Notes under the pieces: model-generated
The model's database searches: none
Told to the model about the DNA's origin: nothing
Seen by the model: only the letters and a program-made list of their open reading frames with translations
Assembly (NCBI RefSeq): GCF_020687825.1
Contig: NZ_JAJEWP010000001.1
Coordinates: forward strand, 1,520,998-1,584,997
Direction of reading: 5' to 3'
Origin: Fluctibacter halophilus
Lineage (GTDB): Bacteria > Pseudomonadota > Gammaproteobacteria > Enterobacterales > Alteromonadaceae
Length of the DNA stretch: 64,000 bases
Shown: positions 1 to 9,483 of the stretch, in pieces
Layout: every line of letters starts with the position of its first letter
Numbering within the stretch: position 1 is the first letter of the stretch
Position numbers and translations under genes: made by a program

Positions 1-435
1 GACGTCCATTAGTCCATACACAAAGCGTTCGTTAATGTTTAAATTAAATCGATCAGCGCTACGTACATCGCTCCCGGAAACTTCAATCACATCCTGGATC
101 TGATCCACAATCATCGCCAATGTTCTGCTGCCCTGAGGATGCTCGACATTGAGCACCAGGATCACCGTTTCCCCATCGGGCTGTTTCGCTGACAAGCCCA
201 GCCTCAGGCGTAAATCAATCACCGGTACAATCGCACCACGCAGATTGATCAGCCCTTGCACAAAAGGCGATGAATACGGGATGCGGGTGGTTGACTCCCA
301 CACCCGGATTTCCAAAACCCGCAGAATGTCGACCGCATAATCGAGTTTTCCCAAACGGAAACTCAGCCACTCCCGTACATCAGAGCCGCCAGTTGGCTCC
401 TCGTCCAATACAGCCATTTCTTTCGCATCGCCCAT
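1..435 (-). CDS. cheW: CheW-type chemotaxis coupling protein (partial)
   Basis: Scaffold protein that links chemoreceptors to the CheA kinase. The visible 145 codons start at an ATG (435-433) that shares one base with the stop of cheA in a TGATG overlap, so the two are translationally coupled. After a short acidic N-terminus the protein shows the CheW-like beta-barrel pattern: a WLSFRLG strand, then VQGLINLRGAIVPVIDLR, the signature for this domain, and a later IVDQIQDVIEV segment. The C-terminal end lies beyond the left edge of the window. The family assignment is firm; which receptor array it serves cannot be told. Confidence 0.9.
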   Translation of the reverse strand, partial: MGDAKEMAVLDEEPTGGSDVREWLSFRLGKLDYAVDILRVLEIRVWESTTRIPYSSPFVQGLINLRGAIVPVIDLRLRLGLSAKQPDGETVILVLNVEHPQGSRTLAMIVDQIQDVIEVSGSDVRSADRFNLNINERFVYGLMDV

Positions 436-2447
436 CAGTGCACCTTAACCCGTTGAATCAACGCACCGACATCCAGGATCAGTGCTACCGTTCCATCCCC
501 CAGAATGGTTGCCCCGGACAGTTCATCAACGCGCTTGTAGTTGGCTTCCAGTGACTTCACTACCACCTGTTGATGATTGGCCAACTCATCCACCATCAAA
601 CCACACTGGCGATTGTCACTTTCCACCACCACGATTAGCGGATCCCCTTCAAAGGATGACTCACGCGGACAATGAAAGGTTTTTGCCAGGTCAAGGACCG
701 GAATAAATTCTCCCCGCCACTTGAACGACACATCCTTTCCTTCCACCTGATTGATCTTGTCCTGGGGGACCTGAATCGACTCAATAATGGAAAGCATCGG
801 GATCACATAGGTTTCGCCATGCACCTTGACCAATTGGCCATCGAGAATCGACAGGGTTAACGGCAGACGAATGGAAAAGGTGGTACCTTTGCCCAGGGTG
901 CTGCGCACATCAATGTGCCCGCCCAGGCCCTGAATGTTACGTTTGACCACGTCCATGCCAACGCCACGGCCGGACAAGTCGGTCACCTGCTCGGCGGTAG
1001 AGAAGCCGGGCGCGAAGATCAATTCATGCACGGCCTGTTCATTGAGCACCGAACTGGCTGAGATAAGGCCTTTTTCAATCGCTTTTTTGCGCAGTTTATC
1101 GGCGTTCAGGCCAGCCCCGTCATCCGACACTTCAATCACAATATTGCCCACCTGGTGAAAGGCTTTGAGGGTCAGCACGCCGGTGCGGGGTTTACCGTTT
1201 TCTTCCCGCACGTCGGGGCGTTCAATGCCATGGTCGATGCTGTTGCGTACCAGATGCACCAGCGGGTCGGTCAACTCCTCAATTACGGTTTTGTCTACTT
1301 CGGTGGTCTCACCGACGATATCGACGCGAATTTCCTTGCCCAGGGATTTACAGATATCCCGCACCATGCGTGGAAAGCGACTGAAGCAAAAATCAATTGG
1401 CAACATACGGATTTGCATGACGCCATCCTGCAAGTCGCGGGTATGCCGCTCCAGCTGCCCGAGGCCTTGTTGCAATCGTTGTAACTCCGGGTACTGATCC
1501 AGATCAGAAAAGGTACTGAGCATCGACTGGGTGATCACCAGCTCACCAAGCAGATTGATCAAACTGTCGATTTTGGCCAAATCAACCCGAATGGATTGTT
1601 GGGTACGCTTGGGCGTCTCTTTGGCGGGCGTAGTTGCACTTGCGGTTGCTTCATTCTGCGCTGTGGCTGGCGCAGCAGGTGCTTCTGCTGGCGCCGGTAA
1701 CGGGCTAACGGGCGCTACAGAGGGTATCGCGGGTGTCAGCGGCGTGAAGATCAGTTCGGCTTCATCCTCCAGCCACATAAACACATCGGCCAGATCCTGG
1801 CGAGCCACCGGCGCACTGGCATCCAGGGTTATGTGCCACTGCAAATGCAGCGCTGTCGGCTCAAGCTCGGACAGCGAAGGAATGGCGTTGGTATTGACCT
1901 CAACCGTGATAGTGCCCAATTCAGCCAACTCTTCGATATAGCGTAAAGGCTCATTACCGGTTTTCAGCACATCGCGTTCGGGTATAAAGGTAATCTGCCA
2001 TTGAAGGGAACTGTCCTCGTCAATGGCCGATGCAGCTTGCGCTGGCGCGGTTGCCGCTGAGGATGACAACAACCCCTCCAGCGTGTGGCGGACACTGTCA
2101 ACTTTCTGGCCATCAATTTCATCACCATACTGGTAATGACTGACCAGCGAACGCAAGGTATCCAGGCAGGAGAAAAGACAATCGACAATGTCCTGGTCCA
2201 TACTGCGCTCACCGTTTCGCAGCGAGTCCAGCAAGGTTTCCATGACGTGGGTGAATTCCGCCAGACGGGTCATGCCAAAGGTCGCACTGCCCCCCTTCAA
2301 CGAGTGAGCAGAGCGGAAAATATCGTGGATAACCTCATTGTCGACGTTCGGTAACGCAATCGACAGCAAATGCTGCTCGATGGCATCAATTGCCTCGGCA
2401 CTTTCTTCAAAGAACACATTTCTGAACCGCTCCATCGGATCTGTCAT
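435..2447 (-). CDS. cheA: Chemotaxis histidine kinase CheA
   Basis: Histidine kinase of a chemotaxis array, 670 aa. Domains in order: an N-terminal HPt domain with phospho-His about residue 48 (FRSAHSLKGG); a region of about 110 residues without an obvious CheY-binding P2 signature; a Pro/Ala-rich linker; a dimerisation segment; the ATPase domain with N-box LVRNSIDHG and glycine boxes DDGAGLN and GRGVGMDVV; and a C-terminal CheW-like regulatory domain. It lies 23 bp downstream of the CheY-like gene and overlaps cheW by one base, giving the order cheY-like, cheA, cheW. The rest of the operon is probably to the left of the window. Confidence 0.95.
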   Translation of the reverse strand: MTDPMERFRNVFFEESAEAIDAIEQHLLSIALPNVDNEVIHDIFRSAHSLKGGSATFGMTRLAEFTHVMETLLDSLRNGERSMDQDIVDCLFSCLDTLRSLVSHYQYGDEIDGQKVDSVRHTLEGLLSSSAATAPAQAASAIDEDSSLQWQITFIPERDVLKTGNEPLRYIEELAELGTITVEVNTNAIPSLSELEPTALHLQWHITLDASAPVARQDLADVFMWLEDEAELIFTPLTPAIPSVAPVSPLPAPAEAPAAPATAQNEATASATTPAKETPKRTQQSIRVDLAKIDSLINLLGELVITQSMLSTFSDLDQYPELQRLQQGLGQLERHTRDLQDGVMQIRMLPIDFCFSRFPRMVRDICKSLGKEIRVDIVGETTEVDKTVIEELTDPLVHLVRNSIDHGIERPDVREENGKPRTGVLTLKAFHQVGNIVIEVSDDGAGLNADKLRKKAIEKGLISASSVLNEQAVHELIFAPGFSTAEQVTDLSGRGVGMDVVKRNIQGLGGHIDVRSTLGKGTTFSIRLPLTLSILDGQLVKVHGETYVIPMLSIIESIQVPQDKINQVEGKDVSFKWRGEFIPVLDLAKTFHCPRESSFEGDPLIVVVESDNRQCGLMVDELANHQQVVVKSLEANYKRVDELSGATILGDGTVALILDVGALIQRVKVH

Positions 2448-2470
2448 GAGTTAGCTCACAATAAACGCTT

Positions 2471-2833
2471 TTATTTGAGCACTTTACTGACAACAGCCGT
2501 CAACTTAGCCGGATCAAACGGTTTGACAATCCAGCCCGTCGCACCGGCGGCTTTGCCTTCCTGTTTTTTGTCCAGGCCCGACTCAGTGGTCAACATCAGG
2601 ATTGGTGTAAATCGATATTTTTCGTTGGCGCGCAGACGCTTGATCAGCTCAATACCGTCCATTACCGGCATGTTGACGTCAGAAATGACCAAGTCGTAAT
2701 GGTCAGCAGATGCTTTGTCCAACCCTTCCTGGCCGTTTTCAGCCTCATCGACCTCATGCCCCTGCTCACGCAGTGTGAAGCTCACCATCGAACGCATTGA
2801 TACCGAATCATCAACGGTTAGTATTTTTCCCAT
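2471..2833 (-). CDS. CheY-like single-domain response regulator
   Basis: Stand-alone receiver domain of 120 aa that probably takes phosphate from the adjacent CheA. The acidic pocket (VDDS), phospho-Asp about residue 52 (ISDVNMPVMDG), the Thr in LMLTTES and the Lys in VKPF are all present, and there is no output domain. I start it at 2833: AAGGAGG lies 9 bases before this ATG, whereas it directly abuts the alternative ATG at 2842. First gene of the cheY-like, cheA, cheW unit. It resembles the CheY-type receivers encoded next to non-flagellar or accessory CheA proteins, but the motor or output it serves cannot be told from sequence. Confidence 0.88.
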   Translation of the reverse strand: MGKILTVDDSVSMRSMVSFTLREQGHEVDEAENGQEGLDKASADHYDLVISDVNMPVMDGIELIKRLRANEKYRFTPILMLTTESGLDKKQEGKAAGATGWIVKPFDPAKLTAVVSKVLK

Positions 2834-3006
2834 TCCGTCCATCCTCCTTGGCAGAATTGACTTGTCATACCAAAAGGTAGCACAGCATTTATAACTTGCT
2901 GCAAAACCGCGAAATTTGCGTGTTGGTCAATAATTGCTATGTTTCAAAGAGACAGGATCTGCGCTGCAGAGCGCCTTTCATTTGAAGAAAAACATGACAG
3001 TCAAGG

Positions 3007-4167
3007 ATGGTAACGGTGAAACCAAAGGTACTGATTGCCGACAGTGATGATGACCTGACGGACGTGCTCAATCTCATGTTCGAGGACGAATTTGCGCTTA
3101 CCGTGGTCGACTCCGGTCAACAAGCGCTGGACACCCTGAAGCAACAACACTTCACGTTTATCATCCTCGAGTTGGAATTGCCGGACATGTCGGGCACCCA
3201 AATCTGTGAGCGGATAAGGGAAATGCCTGCCGATTCGCGGCCCCACATTGTGATCCTCACTGCCCGCACCAGCGATGAGGACATCAAAGCCGCTTACGCA
3301 TTGGGTGTGGGCGATTACATCATCAAACCGTTCAATGTGGTGGCGTTCCACCAACGCATTCTGCGCTTTCTGCGCGACATCGAAACCATCAATGCATTGG
3401 AACAACACGACCGCAAAACCCAGAGTCTTGCCCATACGGCAATGAAACAAGCCGCTTCCTACGGCAGCGGGCTGGAGTTGATTGCCCGGCTCAATCAATA
3501 CAACAACATTGAGCAGCTCATGCAGGAAGTGGGCAGGAGTATGCTGTCTCAGGGGTTTAATTGCGCCCTGGAATTGCGCAACAACCAGCAAGCCTACCAT
3601 TTCGACATTGATAACCACCATTGCAGTAAAAATGAAATGAAAGTCTTTGAGTTACTGCGCGACAAAGGGCGAATTTACAGTTTCGGCAAACGCACCATTT
3701 TCAATGATCCACACACCTCAATATTGGTGAAAAACATGCCCGTTTCGGGCACCATGTCTTACGATGCCATCATCGATCTACTGGCTAAGTTGGTGCCCGC
3801 GATCAGCAGCCGCTTTATCGCGCTGAGTCAATACCAGACGTTGCTGGATACCCAGCGCTCGCTGCAAACCGCGATCAGCACGGTCAGTTCCGAATTGCTG
3901 CGCCTCAAGGAGGAGCGCCAGACCACCATCAGTGATATCGCCGCAGCCATCAACCTGAGCTTCCATGAACTCGAGTTTACGGAAATCCAGGAACAGTTTT
4001 TCCTGGAACTGATCGAGAAAAAGCTCAATACCGACAGTACCGATGAAGCGTTCAACCAGATCCTTACCACACTGCGGGACACTGCAGCCGGACTGACCGT
4101 GGATGAGCCGCTCAACACCGTTGAAACCGATACCACCGTCAGCAGTGACGACATTGAGCTGTTCTGA
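3007..4167 (+). CDS. Response regulator with Glu at the phospho-Asp site
   Basis: 386 aa protein with an N-terminal receiver domain (about residues 5-125) followed by about 260 residues of unknown domain type ending in helical, coiled-coil-like sequence. In the receiver the usual LDLxLPD motif reads LELELPD, so the phospho-Asp is Glu (about residue 55), and the second acidic-pocket Asp is Ser (ADSD). The conserved Thr (ILTAR) and Lys (IIKPF) remain. Such a receiver may be locked in an active-like state, which is inference. Divergent from the chemotaxis genes. Start uncertain: AAGGA overlaps the ATG at 3007 but is well spaced for a GTG at 3016. No DNA-binding domain is recognisable. Confidence 0.82.
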   Translation: MVTVKPKVLIADSDDDLTDVLNLMFEDEFALTVVDSGQQALDTLKQQHFTFIILELELPDMSGTQICERIREMPADSRPHIVILTARTSDEDIKAAYALGVGDYIIKPFNVVAFHQRILRFLRDIETINALEQHDRKTQSLAHTAMKQAASYGSGLELIARLNQYNNIEQLMQEVGRSMLSQGFNCALELRNNQQAYHFDIDNHHCSKNEMKVFELLRDKGRIYSFGKRTIFNDPHTSILVKNMPVSGTMSYDAIIDLLAKLVPAISSRFIALSQYQTLLDTQRSLQTAISTVSSELLRLKEERQTTISDIAAAINLSFHELEFTEIQEQFFLELIEKKLNTDSTDEAFNQILTTLRDTAAGLTVDEPLNTVETDTTVSSDDIELF

Positions 4168-4199
4168 GCCTGTTTTTCACCGTGTCGGGTGGATGATCA

Positions 4200-4228
4200 T
4201 TGTGACTGGGGGCTGATCCCCTTATACT
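4200..4228 (+). promoter_or_regulatory. Probable sigma-70 promoter for the membrane protein gene
   Basis: TTGTGA (4200-4205) and TATACT (4223-4228) are separated by 17 bases, matching the housekeeping promoter layout. The expected start point is about 35 bases before the ATG at 4269. Confidence 0.5.
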
Positions 4229-4268
4229 GGTTTGAGTCTTGTGTACGTCCTGACGGAGCTGGACGCCC

Positions 4269-5288
4269 ATGCCGTATTCCACACACATACGTTGGCTAAG
4301 CTTTTTAACCCTCACGATCTGCCTGTACGTAGGTAACCTCCTGTGGGTACTACCAAGCACCCTGCCGGCCAATCTCATCGCACTGACCTTGGTGCTCGAC
4401 TGGGCCCTGTGGGTTCCCGTTACGTATTATCTATTGTTAGTCAGGCACCGGCTTGCCCCAGCCATGCTGACCCGGCTGTTGTTTGCCATAGGTCTGCTGG
4501 CTGCCTTCTGGCAAGCGCCACAACAAAGCCTGCTCAGTGAGTATGCGCCCATCTACCGAATGGCGTTGCTTTGCGTGGCCGGCGGATGGTTGCTGTTAAG
4601 TGCATGGCGCTTATACCTCGGTATGCGCCACAGTCGACACCTGCAGGGCGAATCACGCATCGAACACGTCGCCCGACGCGTCGCAGGAAAGAACTCGCCA
4701 CTGTTTGCTAACCTGCTGGCACAGGAATGGCTGACCTGGTACTACGCCATTATGGGCTGGCGTCTTAACACAGCGTGTGATCAGGTAACACGGTTTAGTT
4801 ACCATCAGAAAAGCGGCCATTCCGGCATGTTGATTGGCATTGCGGTGTTTCATCTGCCCAGCCTTGTGTTCAGTCACATTATTTTTGCCAACCTGTTCCC
4901 GCTACTGGCCTGGCTGCTCACCATCGGACATGTCTACACCTTACAGTTTACCCTTGCTCAGGCGATGGCCGTACGACACCGCCCCATTATCCTCAGTGAC
5001 CATGGGCTGACCATTCGCTGTGGGCTGCTGTTTGATACCTTTATCCCCTGGCAGGCTATCCGCTCCGTCGAGTCGCTCGCAGGGCGCGACAACCAGTCCA
5101 CACCCGGCGTGCTACAGGCCAGTATGTTTGGTCATGCCAATGTTGCCATCAAACTCACAGGCAACACCCGACTCAGCGTGTTTGCCGGACTATGTAAAAC
5201 GGTACACACCGTGCATGTCGGCGTTGATCAACGGGGCGAATTTTTGCAGGCCTGCCAGCACCAACAGCACAACCTCTCTGAGCAGTGA
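4269..5288 (+). CDS. Multi-pass membrane protein with C-terminal PH-like segment
   Basis: 339 aa protein I do not recognise by name. The N-terminal 230 residues contain about five hydrophobic segments (for example LTLTICLYVGNLLWVL and GMLIGIAVFHLPSLVFSHII). The C-terminal 100 residues are soluble, with beta-strand-like sequence (IILSDHGLTIRCGLLFDTFIPW) typical of bacterial PH-like domains found in membrane proteins. GGAG lies shortly before the ATG. It is followed after 62 bases by the glutamate-synthase-like gene on the same strand, so the two may be co-transcribed. No function can be given. Confidence 0.72.
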   Translation: MPYSTHIRWLSFLTLTICLYVGNLLWVLPSTLPANLIALTLVLDWALWVPVTYYLLLVRHRLAPAMLTRLLFAIGLLAAFWQAPQQSLLSEYAPIYRMALLCVAGGWLLLSAWRLYLGMRHSRHLQGESRIEHVARRVAGKNSPLFANLLAQEWLTWYYAIMGWRLNTACDQVTRFSYHQKSGHSGMLIGIAVFHLPSLVFSHIIFANLFPLLAWLLTIGHVYTLQFTLAQAMAVRHRPIILSDHGLTIRCGLLFDTFIPWQAIRSVESLAGRDNQSTPGVLQASMFGHANVAIKLTGNTRLSVFAGLCKTVHTVHVGVDQRGEFLQACQHQQHNLSEQ

Positions 5289-5350
5289 GCAGTGCTATGC
5301 TTGTGGGCGGATAACGCCACTCAACATCCATCGGTTTAAAAGGGACTCAT

Positions 5351-7003
5351 ATGCGTGCAGCGATACTTATGACACTCAGTGCAGCTTGGATCATCAGTTT
5401 GCTGCTCACCTGGTGGTGGCCGCCGTTTCGTTGGTTTCTGTGGATCATGGCGCTGTTATCCGTCGTGGCGTTGTACGACATTTTACAAACCCGGCATGCG
5501 TTGTGGCGCAACTTCCCGATCATCGGGCGGGGCCGTTGGGTGATGGAGTTTTTCCGCCCCTTTCTGCGCCAATACTTCTTTGAGTCGGAAACCAGTGGTG
5601 TCCCCATTAATCGCATGTTTCGTTCGGTGATCTACCAGCGGGCCAAGGGTGAAATGGACAGCTTGCCCTACGGTACCCGCCTGGATACCCGGGCACTCGG
5701 ATACGAATGGATAGGCCATTCACTGTCGGCCATTCACTATGACAGAAGCGCGAAAGCACCGCGGGTGATCATCGGCGGTCCTGACTGTCAGCAACCCTAT
5801 GCCGCGAGCATTTTCAACATCTCGGCGATGAGTTTCGGTGCACTGAGCGCCAACGCCATCCGCGCCCTGAACCTCGGTGCCAAGCAAGGCAATTTTTACC
5901 ACAACACCGGCGAAGGCAGCGTCAGCCCCTACCACCTTGAGCATGGTGGTGATCTGGTCTGGCAGATCGGTACCGGCTATTTTGGCTGTCGGGATAACGA
6001 GGGCCGTTTCGATCCTGACGCATTTGCCACAACCGCCAAACTGCCATCGGTAAAAATGATCGAAATTAAGTTGTCTCAGGGGGCAAAGCCCGGTCATGGC
6101 GGTATTTTACCGGCCGACAAGAACACCGCAGAAATCGCCCGTATACGCCTGGTCGAGCCGGGGACCCGTGTTGACTCTCCACCGGCCCACAGCAGCTTTC
6201 ACACCCCGCTGCAGATGGTTAAATTTATCGCTCAGTTGCGGGAACTCAGTGGTGGCAAGCCAATAGGTTTCAAACTGTGTATCGGCCGCAAAAGCGAGTT
6301 TGTCGGGATCTGCAAGGCCATTCACGAAACGGGCATTTTACCGGATTTTATCACTGTGGATGGCGGCGAAGGTGGCACCGGCGCTGCACCGCTGGAATAT
6401 TCCAATTCAGTGGGTATGCCCTTGTCCGATGCTCTGGTGTTCGTTACCGATACGCTGACCGGATTTGGTTTGCGTAAACACATCAAAGTCATTGCCAGTG
6501 GTAAAACCTTTACCGGCTTTCACCTGGTCAAGCATTTCGCGTTAGGGGCGGATGTGTGCAACAGCGCACGAGGCATGATGGTCGCGCTGGGTTGCGTACA
6601 ATCGCTGGTGTGCAATACCAACGAATGTCCCACCGGTATTGCGACTCAGGACCAGAGTCTGGCTAAAGGCCTGGTGGTGTCCAATAAGGCCCAGCGGGTG
6701 TGTCGCTACCATGGTGAAACAGTACACGCCACGATGGACATTATCTCCTCTGCCGGACTGAGAAACCCAAGTCAGTTGAACCGCAGTCATGTGTTCCGTC
6801 GGGTCACAGAAACCGAGGTAAAGCGGCTGGATGAAATCTATCCGTCGGTGGCTGAAGGCTGCCTGCTCAGGGATGATTACCCGGATTGCTTCAGTCAGGC
6901 CATGAGTGAGTCATCCGCGCACTATTTCACGCCGGCCAAGTACATCATTGAATGTTACAGTGGTCTGGAGGAAATGCCGGAAGATCACGAACGGGTCTCC
7001 TGA
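5351..7003 (+). CDS. FMN-binding glutamate synthase family protein
   Basis: 550 aa protein with two N-terminal membrane helices (residues 1-45) and a domain matching the FMN-binding synthase part of glutamate synthase: SAMSFGALSANAI, a GEGSVSPYHLEHGGD region, PGHGGILPADKN, TVDGGEGGTGAAP, and a Cys-rich stretch (LGCVQSLVCNTNECPTG) where glutamate synthase binds its iron-sulfur cluster. The glutaminase domain is absent, so it is not a full glutamate synthase. Stand-alone membrane-anchored members are common in proteobacteria, but their substrate is not established to my knowledge. AAGGGA precedes the ATG. Its 3' end overlaps the convergent kinase gene by 19 bases. Confidence 0.9.
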   Translation: MRAAILMTLSAAWIISLLLTWWWPPFRWFLWIMALLSVVALYDILQTRHALWRNFPIIGRGRWVMEFFRPFLRQYFFESETSGVPINRMFRSVIYQRAKGEMDSLPYGTRLDTRALGYEWIGHSLSAIHYDRSAKAPRVIIGGPDCQQPYAASIFNISAMSFGALSANAIRALNLGAKQGNFYHNTGEGSVSPYHLEHGGDLVWQIGTGYFGCRDNEGRFDPDAFATTAKLPSVKMIEIKLSQGAKPGHGGILPADKNTAEIARIRLVEPGTRVDSPPAHSSFHTPLQMVKFIAQLRELSGGKPIGFKLCIGRKSEFVGICKAIHETGILPDFITVDGGEGGTGAAPLEYSNSVGMPLSDALVFVTDTLTGFGLRKHIKVIASGKTFTGFHLVKHFALGADVCNSARGMMVALGCVQSLVCNTNECPTGIATQDQSLAKGLVVSNKAQRVCRYHGETVHATMDIISSAGLRNPSQLNRSHVFRRVTETEVKRLDEIYPSVAEGCLLRDDYPDCFSQAMSESSAHYFTPAKYIIECYSGLEEMPEDHERVS

Positions 7004-9144
7004 GGGGCTTTTTTGACGATTGGCAGGCTGATAACAAAGCGGGTCCCCTCACCCAGTTGACTGTCACACTCAATGTTGCCGCCCAGCTGATGGACCACCT
7101 GGTTGTAAATGATGTGCATTCCCAGGCCAGAACCGAACTTATCTTCCAGGGTAGTGAAGAACGGATCAAAGATTTGCGCGCGCACCGAGGGTGTCATTCC
7201 TTTACCGTCATCGCTGAATAACATCACCAACGTCTCTCCCTTAACGTGTAAATCAATCCGCATGGTGCCGGCATGGTCCGGCTCAAAGGCGTGTTTGAGG
7301 GCATTGTCCACCAGTTGCGTGGTGATTTGGGTAAACGCCGCAGGAGACGCATACAGGGAAATTGCGTCTTTACAACTGAACACGATCTTGTGCGGCGTTC
7401 CATGGGTTCGGGAGCGCAGCGATAACAGCATATCCTCAAAATACCGCACCAGGTCAAATGTGCGCTTATTGTCGTCGTCACTGTCAACCGCAACCTGCTT
7501 GAAACTGCCAATCAACTGAGTCGCGCGAGCCAAATTCTGATTGATCATTTCTGCGCTTTGCAGGACTTTATCATAGGCATCCTGAAACACCGACCGACTG
7601 AGCTTCCCTTGGTTGATTTTCTGATAGATCACATCCATGGTGCTTTCCAACGTCGACGCGGCCGTTACGCAAATTCCCAGCGGTGTATTGATCTGATGGG
7701 CAACCCCCGCCACCAGACGGCCCAGTGCGGCATGCTTTTCGGTCTCAACCAGTTGCTGTTGGGTGCGCTTCAGGGTATCCAGCGAAGTCATGACCTGATG
7801 GGTTTTCTGCTCCAACTCAGCCGTACGCCGGGCAACCTTTTCCTCCAACGCCAGGTTCAACCCCTGCACCTCTTGCTGAGCGGCGCGCAATCTGTCATTC
7901 GAGCGTTCAAGCTCGGTGACATGCTGCTGAATTTGCGCGTAGATATCATTCAATGCGTCGACCACCGGCCGAAACTCATTGTTCTTGTCGTAATGAACCT
8001 TCGATAAAACCACTTTGTCGTCGTCACTGTAGGCAATTGAGCCGTGCAGGGTCGATACAAGGTGATCAAAGGGACTGAACAGCCAGCGAAACAATCCAAG
8101 CATCAAAAACAGAAACAATATCGCCATTGCTATCGCCCCAGCCGCCGTTAACCACGTCACCCGATCAACCTCGGCCTGCACAAAATCACTGGGTAACAAC
8201 GTACCGATCAAAAACCCGTGTTCGGTCACCTGATAAAACACGTATTGGGGCTTTTCTTTGGCATCGATAATGATGGGTTCAGGTAATCTTCCGAACTGAT
8301 GCCCTTCGAGCTTCAACAGTGGTGCCAGCCACGGCAACGCGTCAGCTGACAACAGGATACCGGATTCTGCCAGCGGATAACTCAACACCCTTTCAGAGGG
8401 TATATGGATCAGAAAAGGCGTGGCATCATGGGATACTTTGACGTCTTCCAGAAAACGGGTCATTTCATCCAAAGACCAGTCCACCGTTGCCATCCCCAAC
8501 GGCGCTCCCTGAGTGTCCAGCATCACGGCATCCACGGTCATCATCAACGAAAACGTGGCGGCATCATCCCGGTACGGTGAGGTCCAGAACACCGGCCGAT
8601 AACGGGTTTGATTTTTCCCCCACTGATTATCGGGGGCCATCCGATACCACGGCTGATTCAGGTAATCGTAGGCTGGCGTGTTCAGATCCCAGGTAAAGGT
8701 TACCTCTGAACCTTCCCGAAACACATACGGGCCAAACCAACGTTGATTAGGATCCATCGTAAAAGGTTCGTACCACAAGCCCCCACCAATGGCCTGGGGG
8801 AAGCTCTCGAAATAACGCAGTAACTGGTTTTTTGCATACGAAGTCACGGTGGCGATTGGCAAATCGTCATTCACCCGCATCTGATGCAGCGCTTCGCCCA
8901 CCAACGCGATATCAGTCGCTTTTTGTTCCATCAGCTCAACCAGATTATCGATATTGCTGATACTGTTGGTAAAGCTGGCGCGCAGCTCGTTGTCTTTGAA
9001 GCGATACAGGGCGGTTTTGTATTCCACCGCGTTGAACATCTGCAGACAGGCGTAGGCGATCAACTGGAACAGCAGCACAAACACCAAAATCCGCCCTTTG
9101 ATGCCTAGTCCTTTTGGTGAGGTTATCTGTCTGATCCGACTCAC
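6985..9144 (-). CDS. Membrane sensor histidine kinase with periplasmic Cache-like domain
   Basis: 719 aa kinase. A membrane helix near residues 18-40, then about 290 periplasmic residues with Cache-type features (WYEPF, WYRMAPDNQWG, then FWTSPYRDDA and MATVDWSL), a second helix near residue 340, a HAMP-like stretch, a long coiled coil (LEEKVARRTAELEQ), and a kinase core with H-box GVAHQINTPLG, N-box TQLVDNALKHAF, DDGKGM and a SGLGMHI box. There is no attached receiver. Cache domains usually bind small organic acids or amino acids, but the ligand here is unknown. The neighbouring diguanylate cyclase is divergent; no partner regulator is adjacent. Confidence 0.9.
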   Translation of the reverse strand: MSRIRQITSPKGLGIKGRILVFVLLFQLIAYACLQMFNAVEYKTALYRFKDNELRASFTNSISNIDNLVELMEQKATDIALVGEALHQMRVNDDLPIATVTSYAKNQLLRYFESFPQAIGGGLWYEPFTMDPNQRWFGPYVFREGSEVTFTWDLNTPAYDYLNQPWYRMAPDNQWGKNQTRYRPVFWTSPYRDDAATFSLMMTVDAVMLDTQGAPLGMATVDWSLDEMTRFLEDVKVSHDATPFLIHIPSERVLSYPLAESGILLSADALPWLAPLLKLEGHQFGRLPEPIIIDAKEKPQYVFYQVTEHGFLIGTLLPSDFVQAEVDRVTWLTAAGAIAMAILFLFLMLGLFRWLFSPFDHLVSTLHGSIAYSDDDKVVLSKVHYDKNNEFRPVVDALNDIYAQIQQHVTELERSNDRLRAAQQEVQGLNLALEEKVARRTAELEQKTHQVMTSLDTLKRTQQQLVETEKHAALGRLVAGVAHQINTPLGICVTAASTLESTMDVIYQKINQGKLSRSVFQDAYDKVLQSAEMINQNLARATQLIGSFKQVAVDSDDDNKRTFDLVRYFEDMLLSLRSRTHGTPHKIVFSCKDAISLYASPAAFTQITTQLVDNALKHAFEPDHAGTMRIDLHVKGETLVMLFSDDGKGMTPSVRAQIFDPFFTTLEDKFGSGLGMHIIYNQVVHQLGGNIECDSQLGEGTRFVISLPIVKKAPQETRS

Positions 9145-9483
9145 TGTCCTATCGCCACCGAAGAATCACTCGCTGTTGTAGGTTGGGTTAATTTGTTTCT
9201 CTTCAACACGTTATACAGTCAGTCGCGGCTAATCGCAATGTGTGAAACCAGTATAGTCAACAGGTTACAAATGTCCCCGTCAGGGCGGCTCAGGATCATC
9301 ACTTATACTAACGTCGAGAAAAGGTATCACCCGCCGCGCGTTTGGTATGATTTAACATACCTTTATATGCGTGACCATCCCTTAAAACTGACTGGTTGGT
9401 CCAGTTCTTTGCTATACTGCCGCCGCTTTTTTTGTGGCCCATGGATGGATGTGCGTTCATTAACAGAAGGTTGTATTCACTGC
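9145..9483. other. Intergenic region between kinase and cyclase genes
   Basis: About 340 bases between the divergent kinase and cyclase genes. An open frame continues upstream of the cyclase to 9193, but its sequence there does not look like a signalling protein and a promoter lies inside it, so I read it as non-coding leader. No RNA gene is apparent. Confidence 0.5.
9388..9418 (+). promoter_or_regulatory. Probable extended -10 promoter for the cyclase gene
   Basis: TGCTATACT at 9410-9418 is an extended -10 element; CTGACT at 9388-9393 is a weak -35 with a long 19-base spacer. It places the transcript start near 9425 and argues for a translation start at 9445 or 9484 rather than further upstream. 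Confidence 0.42.

Noticed and set aside
9193-9483. N-terminal extension of the diguanylate cyclase to 9193
   Set aside because: A promoter-like element lies inside it at 9388-9418 and the extension lacks membrane or signal character.
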